The notes beneath the pieces are model-generated. The model did no database searches and was not told the DNA's origin. It saw only the letters and a program-made list of their open reading frames with translations. Both the position numbers and the translations under genes were made by a program. 64,000 bases of DNA from Certhia americana (Eukaryota > Chordata > Aves > Passeriformes > Certhiidae). The stretch is taken from contig CM031870.1 in the NCBI GenBank assembly GCA_018697195.1, positions 9,632,410 through 9,696,409 on the forward strand, in the 5' to 3' direction. How positions within the stretch are numbered: position 1 is the stretch's first letter; each line of letters begins with the position of its first letter. Shown here in pieces: positions 50,301-63,241 of the stretch.

Positions 50301-53300
50301 AAGACATGGGTGACTTGTTTGGAACGGAATAAACAATGAAATCCTGGGAGAGCAGGTTGCCTTACCAGCTTGTTTGTGTCCATGACAGAAGGCCACAGTT
50401 GCCTTTGGCAGGTCCACCAGAAATTATCTGTCTTTTTACCCTAAACAGTGGCTCCTATGGGTTTTTCATAAGGAATGAGTTCATTGGCCAGAGTCACTCT
50501 CCAATGTTTTTTTGTTTCAGAATGACATTTTCTGACTTAAAATTTTAAACAACAAAGCAAGTAACATTTAGTAGAATGAATATGCATACTTGAAGGATAA
50601 GTAGCAGCTTAGTAGTGATTTCAGTGCAACTACCAGATGGAGAAATAAAATGAAAATAAAATAACCCATCCTCCTGGTATGAATTTCCTCAGAATATGTT
50701 TAATTTGGGAGATCAACAGTTTTCAGTCAAGTGAATGGGTAGCATGTTTGCTGCTTGTACTGATGCTGGAGTGGCAGAATATGTGTTGTCTTGGAAAGGA
50801 AAAGATTTTATTTTTTTATTGTGTTTATCCCTTTTTATCCTTATCCATAATGATCATAATGAAAGTAGAAAAGAACAGAGGCACTTCTACTGCATTGCCA
50901 GGAAGCAGGTGTCCCTACTTGGTTATTTATAGACCTTGAGAATGCATGTCATGGAAATGGGCTGTGAATGGTCAGTGACCCATCTGTTTTATCTGCTGGG
51001 TATCGGGAATACATACAATACACTGATTGTGTAGAAACTGACTTTTTTTAGCTGATGAAATTTGTGATGAAATTTGTGTTTCTGAACAAACCATTAGATG
51101 AGTAACTTTCTGCTATCCTGTTAGTTCTGAAAATTAGTCATGTGTTGTTTAAGTTTTTTAAACAAGAGGATTTTGCTGTAGACCTTTTCTCATTCCTGCT
51201 GAGCAAAGAGATTTCCTCTAGCCCTGAATGTGGCATTCTGGATTGTAGCTATTTAGTACAGATGATTTACTGATTTTGCCTGTTTTTTCATTACAAGTCT
51301 AGTGGCTTTTTTGTTCACTCATTGTCCCTTTCGGTTTCAGATTAGCTGGAAGAAATTTTGTTATCTACTTCTCAATACTTTTCTCCCCTCTTTGTATTAA
51401 TATAAGCTTGTGCCCCAGAACTGTGGCTGTCACTGAGAATATGTGAGCTCTGAATGCCTGCTTAGAAATATCCAATTTTTAGGATTTAGGTCAAAAGCTG
51501 TTTCAAATGCAATAATTCATAATAATGAAACAAGGGGAAAACAAACAAACAACAAGCCCTAAATGCAGCTTTTCAAGTATAGAGAGGGGGGAATAATCCA
51601 TTACAAACAGAATGGCCAGCACTTCGTCAGTTAAGACAAATTTACTGTTCTTTACCATATGAAGCTATACTGACATTCTCAAGCAGCTTTAAGGACAAGT
51701 GGTTCCTTATGGCTCACTCTTGCATTTTCAATTTGTGCAGAATGGTGACATCTACAAATACTGTTTCAGCTTTCAAAGAGCAGAAATGAACATGGCAAGG
51801 AGGAACTGTCTGACCTCCTTTAGTGTACATTGGTACATAGTGTCACTACATAAAATTAAAATCTGCTCATTGGTAGATGAATTTCTTGTGATTATGCATC
51901 ACAACAATTAAAAATATTCATATGTGTTGTAAGTGTCCATTTTAATCTTATAAATAAACTGATCTTGTGCCCCCTCTGTAATGATGAAGTTATTGCATCT
52001 TGGAGTTGCTGATATTATTAGGTCTCTATTAAAAGTATATATATGCTGATTAAAATAAAGTGTTGAATTTCTTCTCCCTTTGCTTACTTGCTTCAAAATT
52101 TGAACTTGCTATGGTGACATTGCAAGTCTGTTGCTCTGAGGTTTTAACAAGGAGCTCATTGTCTATTGAAAGTCTGTACAAATTATGTCTTCTCTCCCTG
52201 GGATGTAGGACCTGTCATACTAAGTCAAACTGGATTTATTGGGGTATATTTTTAGGATTTAAACTAAGTTTCTTATACAACTAATACATATTTAAGTGAA
52301 ATTTTGTTTATTTATACTCTCTGATATCAGAGGTAGTGGTTAACATTCCCAACAATGTTGTGATGGAGAAAGGTATTTAATAATCAGTGCATAGAGATTG
52401 CCCTCCCAGGTGGTAAAGCTTGAAAGATAAATGCTATGGTGTACTTCCAGTGGTTAGCACGATGAATCCTCTCTCTGATGTCTTCAAAATACTTAATTGA
52501 GGAAGGCAGAGGAGCCTTCTCTGGAGGTGCTGGGATCCTATAGGAGCAGCACTTTTCTTGAGAAGTCAGGACAGTTAAAAGGGGTACATAAAGAAAAAAG
52601 TTTGCAACGGGTTCTACTTATGACTAGAACTAGAACATACTTTTTTTCTGGCCACTTGCTTACTCAGTAGATACAGATTTGGATCTGTATTTGGATCTGT
52701 AAGCCAAAGGTATTATATTGCTATTTAATCCTATTTAAATTGTCTAAATAAATAATTCTGACCTGGTGTTTTTGAAACAATGTTACCTTGCTTAGATAGC
52801 CTTTTAAAGGTTAATATCCCATCATTTCGTTCAAAGTCAAGTTTTGATTTAAAGTGTACAAAATTGTTTTCCTATCTTCCGTTAACCACTGAACTGAAAA
52901 TACCCTTCATTTATGCAGTGATATTTGCAATGTTTCTTTTGGGGGAAGCTACAAACAATTCAAAGCTTCAAAGTAAATCTGCTTTAATGTGTTTAAAAAC
53001 ATGCAAGATATTCATTGATGGGAAACAGAACATTTCTTTATTATTATGTAATATTACAAAAGGATAAAAATGCTGAGTAAAAAGGAGACTGACTCATCAC
53101 CAAGAAAGCTGATGGAAAACCTTTGCTTTTTTTTTCCATCACAGGTTTTGTGGATAACTTGTGAGATGCTGAAATACAAGTGGGGAGCATATCTCTAGTT
53201 AAAGAAAATTCCACACATTACTTTTTTTCTCTTCTGTCCTGAGTTTTGTACAGAGATCACTTTGCTTTTCTGAGCCATAAATTTCAAATATTTTTGTAAA

Positions 53301-53960
53301 GGCAGGGTAAATTTTGTTCACACTGATTACACATACAGAAATGCTCATCTGCTGCAACAGAAGGAAGTGATGTGAAAGAGTTAGGACTTATAGCCAGTTC
53401 AGGTTCTGGGCATGTGCTGCAGCATCTTTCCCTTCCACTTAGTGCTTTTTCACCTATTTAAAGTGATGGCAATTTTCAGAACTGAGGTACAAACTCAAAC
53501 CCATTGAAGTTAATCTATGGTCCCAGTGCTGAAGCAGTGGGATAAAAGTAGTTGGTAAAAAGGTTCTTCTGTTTGTCTTGTCATGAAAAGAGTTTGTTCA
53601 TCACAAGTGATGGCACTAACACTTAAAGATATGTGAAATAGCTGAAACATGTTTCAGTGACACTCAGCTTGTTTCGAGTATACCTCAGGTTCCTTTTGAA
53701 GCCTTTCTTCAAAATCTCATACAGGAAAAATCACATGAATTTAAAACTTACGTAGGAGAATGAAAATACAAACTTAGGTATGACTTGGGGAATGGCATCC
53801 AAAACCTGAACAATCTTATTCAAGCTCTGTGCATAGAGGAGAGGGATACCCTGTGTCTGTTTGCTGTCCCTTGTTTTTATTTCCTCTAGAAATTTGCTAG
53901 CAGGCTATGACAGTGATGTCGTTGTAAACCTTTAAAGGCAAAGAAAATACAGCTCTGCTT
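44391..53960. other. AT-rich non-coding stretch (about 9.6 kb)
   Basis: No gene, RNA gene or recognisable mobile element. Open frames are short, lack splice support and lack domains. The G15 run at 45444-45458 and a C-rich run about 95 bp later are the only structural features. Confidence 0.5.
45444..45458. repeat. G15 homopolymer
   Basis: Fifteen consecutive G, rare in AT-rich DNA. A complementary C-rich tract, CCTCCCCCCCCCACCCCC, lies at about 45551-45568. Homopolymer length should be treated as uncertain because sequencing often errs here. Confidence 0.9.
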
Positions 53961-53972
53961 ACAAACCTGGAA

Positions 53973-54596
53973 TGTGTGGTGGTGTGTTTCTCTTAACTGT
54001 GGGTTTGTATTGTAATTTCTTTAATGGGTTGTTCCTGGTTTCCTGAGGTTGGTTGGTTTGGTCCAAGTTTTCTCCTCCCTTTCCCAGTTGTCTGTCAAGT
54101 TGTCAATCCTAGCAGACCCTGCCTTAAAGTCTAGAACTTTTGCTGTTCCTCGATGCAATATTGGTTCATTCAGGTTGTATCCTCCCCTTGTTTTCCCTCA
54201 TTGGCTATAGTTCTGTGAGTCTTTCCTTTTGTTTATCTCTTGTCCAATACATATTGGATGAAGAGCTGTACATGCGCGCACACACAGACACAGACACAGA
54301 CACAGACACACCCTGTACCTCCCCTGTTTAAAAGAGTGTGCACCATGCTGGTTTTCATCTTTTGTCTCTGTCCCTCTCCAAGAATAAACTTCTTTGGGGA
54401 ATCCCATGGAAGATCCCTCCCTATTCTTTGCTCCAATCCTTGATGCTATCACATCTGGTGTTGTTGAGAGTAGCCTTGCTGCTGTGTTCTTCAGCAGCCC
54501 TGCTCTACTGTGACCCAGACCCATCCTGGTCAGGGGACAGCCAATCTCAGTGCAGTCTGGGAAAGGGCTACCTGCAGCTTCTCCTGCACCATGTCA
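53973..54596 (+). mobile_element. Solo LTR, same family as 62.7 kb copy
   Basis: It begins TGTGTGGTGGTGTGTTTC, matching the TGTTGTGGTGTGTTT start of the 62.7 kb LTR, and ends CACCATGTCA, matching its GCGTCA end. Inside are a C/T-rich U3, GTTTAAAAGA (TATA region near 54327), an AATAAA poly(A) signal at about 54383 and a U5 with CCAATCC. A (CACAGA)n expansion at 54279-54310 sits just before the promoter. No clear target duplication remains, so it is probably older than the 62.7 kb copy. Ends by homology only. Confidence 0.65.
54279..54310. repeat. (CACAGA)n hexanucleotide repeat
   Basis: About four to five CACAGA units after GCGCACA, inside the U3 of the LTR. It makes both strands locally open in several frames, which explains small chance frames there. 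Confidence 0.9.
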
Positions 54597-57500
54597 GGAT
54601 TGCTTGTACGTAGATGAAAAGGGCCAAAAAATATACCCACAGCCTTCACAAACTTATTAGAAAAGCATCAGGAGAAATAAAGCAATCCCAGTGCTGCATT
54701 TGACAAAGCAAAATACTTCAAAACTCCAGGCAGTGTACTGAAATGTTGGTCTCTATTCAGAAAACATTTGAGATGTATTTTTTTACCAGGGTGAGGGGAA
54801 GAGGGAAGCATCATGTGTTGTTTGTTTTGCTCGTGTGTACGCTTCAGAGTACTTGAAGGCAGTTCATGTGCACACATGTTGTGACTACATGGCTGTTATG
54901 TTCTGTAAATGTTCCCATGCCCCAGAAGATTAGTCTGGTAAAGACCTAAACAAGGGGATTTCTTCAGTGCTATCTATGCTCTGCCAAATTTATGTTTGCT
55001 GCTTCTTATTGTGACTGTCTCTGAAGGGTTAAATGTGCTACTGTTAGCTCTCTTTCTTTGTCTGCTTGTTTCACCTCTGATGCAATGCCGTTCTGGAGCT
55101 GCAATGCATTGTCAGTTTACATCACATTACACCAGTAACAATTTTTAAATCAGCACGAGTTAATGTGATTTGTTTTCCTTTCCTGTGGTTAGATGCCTAC
55201 AAAGTAATCAAGGCTGCATGTTAATGACTGAAGAGCAGTTATAGATCATACCTTGACAAAGCAATTTGATGTGGACACTATGTGGATAGCTTCTCAAATA
55301 CAATATAAATATAGCTGTGCACTGGAGATCTTCAACCTAGTTTTGAATGTAGTTTCCATGCAGAATCAAACTAAAATAACTTGCTTATGCTTAATGTAGC
55401 TTTGGACAATTTCATGTAGGATAGATTTTATTTTTCAAAATAACGCAGTTGACTAGAATAATCTGTTTTCCTTGATGTTCTATCCAACTGATTCTCTCAA
55501 AATATTAGTACAGATCGGGGGAATTTTTCTATATAGTGGCTAGAATTTTACTCTGAGGACAAATATGTCCCAATCATATGTTCGGTATCATTCTGAACTT
55601 CCTTTTTTACAGTTGGACAGAACCACAGAGATTTTTTTTTCCTTAGCTCATGCAATAGGATTTAAAATTAAGTGCCCAGCCAGGAAACATTATAGATGAG
55701 TATTCTAGATCCATCTGAGAAACTGCAGTACTGTTACAGGACTGGATTTTAAACTTAGTCTGAGAAAATGTTAGGTGTTTGATTTGAGCGCAATTTAAGG
55801 TCTCAGTGAATCATTTCACTGCTGCCTACAGAAGTGTAAGAGACTTGAAGAGTGGCATTTACACCACATAGGAATGGAGGAATTCTTACTGTGTGGAATT
55901 AGTTCCAATGAATCTATAAGCAACCTATATAGAGGACAATTTTAACGAGCTTAGTCATCCCTGTGCTGCAATTGGAAGGCATGGTAACTGCTGAAATAGC
56001 TGACTGGAGTTCTAAGTTTACCTTTCCTATAGTGTGCAGTTGCTCCCTGCTTATGCAAGATTGCTGTTCTTGGGTGATATGCAGTATTTTTTATGTAATT
56101 GCCATGCAAGGCAATGTATGGAGCTGCTTTTTGTCCCCTTGAGTAGTTTTAACATCCTTTGACTTTTAGACTTTCCATGCATTTTAGGGAGTGGATTGTA
56201 TCCTGCTGTTCCCTTTCCTTTTCTCAGAGGGAGGTCGAACACGGGAATGCTGTTCAGCTTGATAAGAGTAGTCATAGAGGAATTTTGGGATTTAGCCAGA
56301 GCTTTAACTATTCAGAAGCTCTTGTGAATGAAGTAAATTATCCTGAGCATATGACACTTCAAGAGTATGGTGACGTACTCGATGCTAAGAATAGCCGTGA
56401 CTTCATATGGTTACATTAACAATCACGTGCTCCAGAGGTGATGGATGTACAGTCCTTCAGTGTGCATGTCCTTCTGGAGGATGTGTTGGGTTCTCTGCAT
56501 TCTCTGGAGTCACTGGAATGTATCTGTGTGTGACACTTGTTAGTGTGTTTATTTAGCTGCTGCAGGGCATGGTTTGAGACATGGCTTTGTAGGTTGAGTC
56601 TACATTACAACAACTGTCAAATCAGAGTTTATTTTAAATGGCAAATCAGATTGTAATGACCCATCTCCTTTTCTGCAGGAATACACAAAAAGTAGTTTCA
56701 GTACAAGAAATATAAGGGAAACAATTCCTTTCTGAAGTAACCCCCTTAGTGCCGTCTGTCAGTAAAATATCTGCTGAGTTTATAGATGATTAATCATTTG
56801 TCTTTTAAAGAAGAAATTTATTACATTTTCAGTCTTTTAGAAATTGAATGCTTTATACTATAATGTATATAAATTCAGTTAGCAGTTTGACTTAATGTTC
56901 TGTCCTATTATAAGCTAGTGTCTTTTATGGGTCTGTATATAAAATCAAAGGCTCCACATTTGTGCTGATTTGTCAGATCTTGTGTGTGTTTATACCTCAC
57001 ATTTATAAAATTAACCTATTTGGAAAACCATCTGAGAAAATACTATTCACTTATCCCTAGAAACTGAGCTTTATTCCTGCCTATGCTTTCCTCTCTTAAG
57101 TCTTAGTACTCTAATTGATCATCTTGATATGAGGTTTAACTCAGCAGTTAATTGAACTTCAGGGAGTAAAATACACTTCTGTTTACTAAACTGCAATTGT
57201 GCTGGTGAAGACATTGGACCTGCCAATGCTCCACTGCATTGAGTTAACAACTCACAGAAGGACAGGTATAGATCAAGGTAAAATGCAGATTATCTCAAAG
57301 CTTCTTAGGGAGATATGAAGGCTTAAAATGTGTTGAAAATATCAAACTTTCCTGGACCTTATGGATAAAAGAAAAATTATCAAAGTTACTCAGCAATCTT
57401 GTCTGATGTGATGGGGTATATTTAGGGTATATAAATTATGCTGTGTGCATTACAAGATACATTTTGAGATAGTACAGTTTTTGTATATAGATAATTTGGG

Positions 57501-60500
57501 TAATCTCTTAAGGAATAGAAGTCTTTGTCATTCTGAGGATAGCTGTGCGCTCTTTTTTTCCTGCCGCACTTAGATTCTTGGAGGGCATTTCTCTTTGTAG
57601 TCTCTCTATCCTCCCATAGTCTCTTCAGTAATGCTGAAGTCAGAAATACCTGTGTAAGTGATTATGGTGATGTTTAATGACTCTAAATCAGGAAGAACTG
57701 GCTATGTTAAACAGCAAAGGAATGTCAGCATCAGGGAATTTTGCCTTTTTCAAATACCATAGTGTTTGGAACTGCAGTAAGTGAAACAGATGTTCTAGAT
57801 GAGCTAAGCTGAACATCTATAAATGTCCTTATGCAGCTGTGTGTGCTGATGACTGGTGGAGCTGATAAAGGTTTGCACCTTTAGGTGAGGCACCAACAAA
57901 ACCCTTCTAATTATAGGAAGATGTTTTCAAAATAATGAAAGGTTAAAATGACCTGCTTAAACCCCACTCCATGCCTCCTGTCTGAAAACTGAGCCAAATC
58001 CTAGTTCAGAGCTCTAAATATCCCTGTCCCTTCCCCAAAATGGGATTATTGAGAAAAATAAAATTCACCCCTTTCAACTTTGTAACTTCCTTCTGGAGTA
58101 AACAGCCAGTCTAGGAGTTAATGTTACTAAACCCCATTTTTTTCAACTGGGATAGGAATGAAAATTGAAAATTCTGCAAAGAATAAAGAGAGTCTATTTT
58201 TCATTTTGGTTTTGAACCTTGAAGTGTTTGGGATGAACAGCTTTTTCACCTGCATTCAAGGATGAATGTTGATAACTAGCAGAGATGAAACGTCAGTTTG
58301 TAAAAAATATGATGTTTCAAGTTTTCAGACTTGCATCAAGGAAAACTTGGAATCATGAAAGAAATCTGTGAGCTAGGATAACAGTGAGATCACTAAGGTT
58401 AAATGGCTATTACTTTAACACTTGGGGTGAATATAAACCCAGTGTATTTTGAAATTTTAAAAAGAATATAGATATTGTCTTCAGTATCTGCTCCTTGGGA
58501 TACTATGTAAGAAAATGCTGTTTGTCCTGCAAATAGTAACATTTTTCGGATTTTGAAAGGAAAGTCTGTGTAAAGGTGAAAGCAATACAAGGTAAACACA
58601 GATGGAGTAGCTCCTGAACTCTTGTCCAGTGTTGTGTACTTTGGAAGAGGGCATTGCTCCCCACTCAGCAAGGCAGTCCACAAAGAAAGTCTTATCATTT
58701 TGGTTATCGTCCATCATTTTAGTTTTCTGGCTAAAACCAAGAAAGCAAGATATCTGCCTGATCTTTGCAGATGAAAGATAAGATCTGGCAAGCTTTAAAC
58801 TGGAGCAATATTCTTGTTCCTACATATATCACAGTTATTTTGGAATCTCTATGATAGAAAGGACTGGTGGGAACAGATATAGTTGTGTGAGGGTAGATAG
58901 CATACAGCCGTCTGCCAAGTGAGATTACAATTAATTGGCTTATAAAAATTAAGCAATTGTATATTAATTCCAGAAAGTGGCTTTGGGACTGCTTTTTTTT
59001 CAATAAATTGGTGAAATAATTTCAGATGTTTATATTTTTAGATGATTTTTACATATAATTGTTGCTTAAGAGAACACAATCCTGCTTGTGTTTGAATGTT
59101 TCTGAATATTTCCACTGTATGTGGATGATCAGATAAAACAAAATAGGATATTTATAGTTCAAATTAAGTACTTGAGCATATACTTGACTACCTCATGAGT
59201 TTCAGAAGTTTAATATTTGTGTTGATATATCAGATCTTGTTTAACAGATGGTATTTGAAAAAGTAGTTGATCTCAATGGAAAGAATGTCATTAATGTAAG
59301 CATAGATTTAATTTTTATCCATTTAAGTTGCTCTAATGAAGTCTTTACATTTACGAAGTCATTCCAGTAAATCATAGAAGGCACTTTATTTGGAAAAAAA
59401 TTACTTTTTTTTTTCTTTTTGAATTTCTTAATGACTATTATGAAGTTCATCAGAGAGGATGAAATTTTTAAAAATTTATAATTCATTTAGGCATCTATGT
59501 TGACATACCTAAAGAACACAAATCTTAGTGCAAGTTAGTTATGTCACTGAATGTGGGTGGAACTGTCTTGAGTGTTGACCCAGCTTGGAAAGATCAGAGA
59601 GCAGCAACACTGCAAGCCAAGTCTGCAGTCAGCATCCTGAGGCTCCCACCTACAAGATCCACTTAATCTCAGCCTCTGAACCCGAATTCTTTCTCAAAGC
59701 AACTTTGAATATATTTGGTGTCACCTGGAGAACCAGGAGCTTCCCAGTCCTTGACCTCTCTTTGCAGAATTCATGCAGGAATTATTTTCTTTTGTCCCAT
59801 TAGGACAGGAGAGGAAGGAAGGATAGGATTCTTGACAGTAACTTTTTTGGGAAAAGACCTCTTTAAACCTGTATCTTATGACTGTAAAGAAACCACCACA
59901 AACAAAAGGCATGTCTCCTCCTAAGGATTAATTCCATGAGTAATTTTGCAAGTGGACAAGAGAGCAGACAACTCCTATGTTTCTAGCAACCTGAAAAAAT
60001 CCTTGAATCCTTCCTTCTTCCTTCCAATTTGATGTCCCCTGCCCTATGAAGCAGAAGCCAGTTCTTTTTAGGTCTCAGAGCTACCCATCAGTCAGACAAG
60101 AGTTTAGAGATAGGTGAAATAGCACTTGCTTTTCTTAGGAAGACATTTCAGAACTATGGTGATTGATTTGGGTATCAGTTCCTAGAAATGTGGCCACTTG
60201 GGTAAGCTAAGCCTGCATTTTACGTAGGAGACAAATGTGTTTTAATGTTATTTTATATAAAAAGCCCCTTTGTCTTGCTCATTGTTTTCACCAGTGAGAT
60301 TAAGTCAAGGTTTGAAAATACAATTCAATGAAACTAATTAGATCTGCTAGTAATCACAGTCGTGATTATTACCACTGCAACCTGGAATTTTCCTTGGGCA
60401 GGGAAAAGCAAGAGGCATTCTTTGTACAGAAAGCAAAAAATGGGGTTCCTTTGGAGCAAAAGCAGGTAAAATGCAGGACCTAGAAGCACCATGATGATTG

Positions 60501-62721
60501 CACTTTAAAGAAAACTCATACTCAAAGTGGCTCAATAGCATTCCTGTATATGAACAAAAGCCCTGTAGCCTGTATGGCAGAAATAAGTGACAGAAGGCTC
60601 TGACTCATCATCTGGAACTGTAATTTAAGTTCAAGGGGGATTTTTCTATCTTGGATCTATTCCTACTGGCTCAGATGTCTCATAAGCCTTTAGCACCTAG
60701 TTTTAATAGAGCCAGTGCCTACAATTGAGAGATGGGTTGGATGCAGGGAGCAAAATACTACTCATCTTAAAAATATCTTCCAGCTAGAGCTGAGGCAACT
60801 TTGTGCTGATAAGAAGCTTCCACTGACCTTTATTAAATTTGATTTTCTAGATTTAGAAGAGTCTCAACTCCCTAAGAATTTGCTTAGTGAAGCACTGAGA
60901 AGCAGATGCAGTGTAGGCATCTTGGTGCTTCCCACTCAGTACAACTTTCTTTTAGCAAACAAGTTCTGCCAATGAACAATGTGTGATGGGTCACTGCTGG
61001 CTCTTATCAGTCATAAGTAGTAATTTTTTTCATGTTAAATTTTATGTAAAACAACATAATCTTTCATGTTTGTTTTACAAGTAATACTAATATTGGTAAA
61101 GACAAATAGTCTTTATTGTCTCACCTGTCTTAAAGATTCACAGGGTATTTTCCTAACTATTATTTTCAAACTTTAGTCTGTCTAGCCCCTTGAATACTTA
61201 ATACATGAGTATTGTTTCATCAAAAGATCAAAATTATAATAATCTCTAATCTAAACCTATTTTTAGTAAAAATTTGAAAAAATACATCATATATATATAT
61301 TTTATAGATATATGGGTCTTTTTATGTATATAATATCTATATAAAGGTAGACCATCTCAAATGTGGGGACACATAGGATGTTCCAAGTGAGGCAAGAGCA
61401 AAACTACTGCTGTCATTATACACCTCCAAAATATGAGCATCCTTTAGGTAGACTAACACAAGGTAGTAACTGCTTGTCTGGGAGGCTCATCATGCTGTCC
61501 CTAATAGATACATGAGGCAGATTTGTATAGCTTAGGATGACTAAAGAGGAGGCTTCAAATGGTATTTTAAAAAATTCTGGTATGTAAAAGCTTACCACTT
61601 TACTTACTAAATTCAATGAGGGTTAGGAGATCATATTTTGGCCCTAAATAAATAGTGGCAATTTTTGACTGTTCCTATACTGCTGTAGGCACTAATGAAT
61701 AAGCTGTACTGGTCATGCAGTGGTCAGATATTTCCTTGGGTGTTCCTAGAAGATTTTATTAGAAATATACTAGTATTTCCCAATTTCTGAAGCAAGGGAA
61801 GAAGAGAGGCAGTCTTAAACTAGTATTAACCTGAATCAGTTCCCTGAAGCCCAGGCCTTGTGCAGGCAGTTCAGTGTGTAATGGGATTAGTACTGACATA
61901 GTCTTCACAGGACTGCATTGCTGTAACACAGATCTTTGTTAATAGAGCTGCCTTAATTAAAAAGTACAAAGTTCATTATGAAATTCTGTTTTGAGCCTTA
62001 GAGTTAGATTTGACTAAAAAAGAATTCCTCTTGGGAGCTATATAGAAGAGTTTGGAAATACATCTGAAGATTAATTTCATATGGCAAATTGATTAAAAAG
62101 AGGCAGAGACACAGTCCTGGTGAACCCTGAATAGCTCTGATAATCAGAGGTGAAGTGGAAAGGAGCAGTTCTGGCTGAGCAGTCCCTGGGGTGTTCCCTC
62201 CTTGCTGGGGGTTGTTTGCAGAGAAGTTGAAGTGCTGTAAGAGCCCCAAGCTCCACTCAGTGATGTTGCCTTCTCTTTTTTTTCCATGGCAGCTAGCTCA
62301 TGTCCTTTGCAAAACTGAGAGTAGCTTAAGGCCATCATTTCATGCATGACTTAGTAAATTGTGCAAGAAAGAGCACTGCCAAATGAGGAGCTACGCCAGT
62401 TTTCAATAAGAGGGCCATCTGTGACAAAATGTTTTAGCAAGTTTGAAAACAATTGAGTTGTTTCCCATTTTTACTTTGATTTCATTTAGCATGTAAGTAA
62501 CTTTGCAGCCTCCCAAGAGTAAATTTATGTTACTGTATCCTTGTTTGCAATGCATTAAGTTTTTGTTGAGTCAAGTGCTTTCATTTCAGACCTGATCCTT
62601 TGTGGTACTGAAGAGACCTTGCATCAATGTCACTTTTGATTCCCGTTGGACACATTTGTCAGAGTAGGTGAAATTCAGATATTTGTGGGAGATAAGAAGC
62701 TTATAAATAAATTAGTAGTTA
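54597..62721. other. AT-rich non-coding stretch (about 8.1 kb)
   Basis: No supportable gene. An AT-rich region with an inverted repeat lies at 61287-61341. The open frame at 60715-60975 (+) has a somewhat protein-like composition but no homologue I recognise. Confidence 0.5.
61287..61341. repeat. (AT)n with imperfect inverted repeat
   Basis: A (AT)6-type run is followed by TATAGATAT (61303-61311) and its complement ATATCTATA (61333-61341), giving a potential stem with a 21-base loop. Almost certainly a DNA-unwinding or fragile-type AT tract, not a gene part. Confidence 0.8.
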
Positions 62722-62727
62722 CAGCAA

Positions 62728-63235
62728 TGTTGTGGTGTGTTTGGCCCCCAATGGTTTGTTCTGTTTCCTCTCCTGCACTGATGGTGCAGTCCAAATTATA
62801 TCCTCCTACCCAGCTGTCCATCCTACCCCAACCTTGCCCCTTACTCCAGAATGTTCCTTTCCTAGATGTCAATCTTTGTACCTTCCCTTTAGAAATCCCC
62901 TAAACCCCTATACCCCATTGATTTATTTGAACTGTTCCCATCCCATGTGTTTCCCCATTGGCCTAAGTATTGTCATCCCCAACCTGTGCTCCTCCCCTCT
63001 CCTTACCCTATTGGTTGAAGATTTGTATCTTCCCCTGAGACCCTCCCCTGTATAAAAGTCCCTGCACAGACTTGTTCACCTTTCCATCATCCTTGCTTCT
63101 GCCCTCCATGCTTAACACCCTGTGCTGTAGAGCAAAAGCCCTACAGCTGTAACCTGGACTGTGTTGCTTTCTGGGAGCAGCCCACTCTTGGCCTGGTGCT
63201 GGGAGCTGCCTGGGGAAAAATCTGGCCCCGCGTCA
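62728..63235 (+). mobile_element. Solo LTR of an endogenous retrovirus (508 bp, 6-bp target duplication)
   Basis: Starts TGTTGTGGTG and ends CGCGTCA. CAGCAA is present directly before (62722-62727) and directly after (63236-63241), a perfect 6-bp target duplication as made by ERVK/class II-type elements. The U3 is C/T-rich. A TATAAAAG box lies near 63052, followed by a U5-like part. No AATAAA is obvious after the TATA box. No internal genes flank it, so it is a solo LTR. The intact duplication means the insertion is relatively young. Two diverged relatives lie at 53973 and 43893. Confidence 0.8.
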
Positions 63236-63241
63236 CAGCAA

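Noticed and set aside
60715..60975. 86-codon + strand frame with somewhat protein-like composition
   Set aside because: No splice signals, homologue or expression evidence visible; length is within chance for 64 kb.
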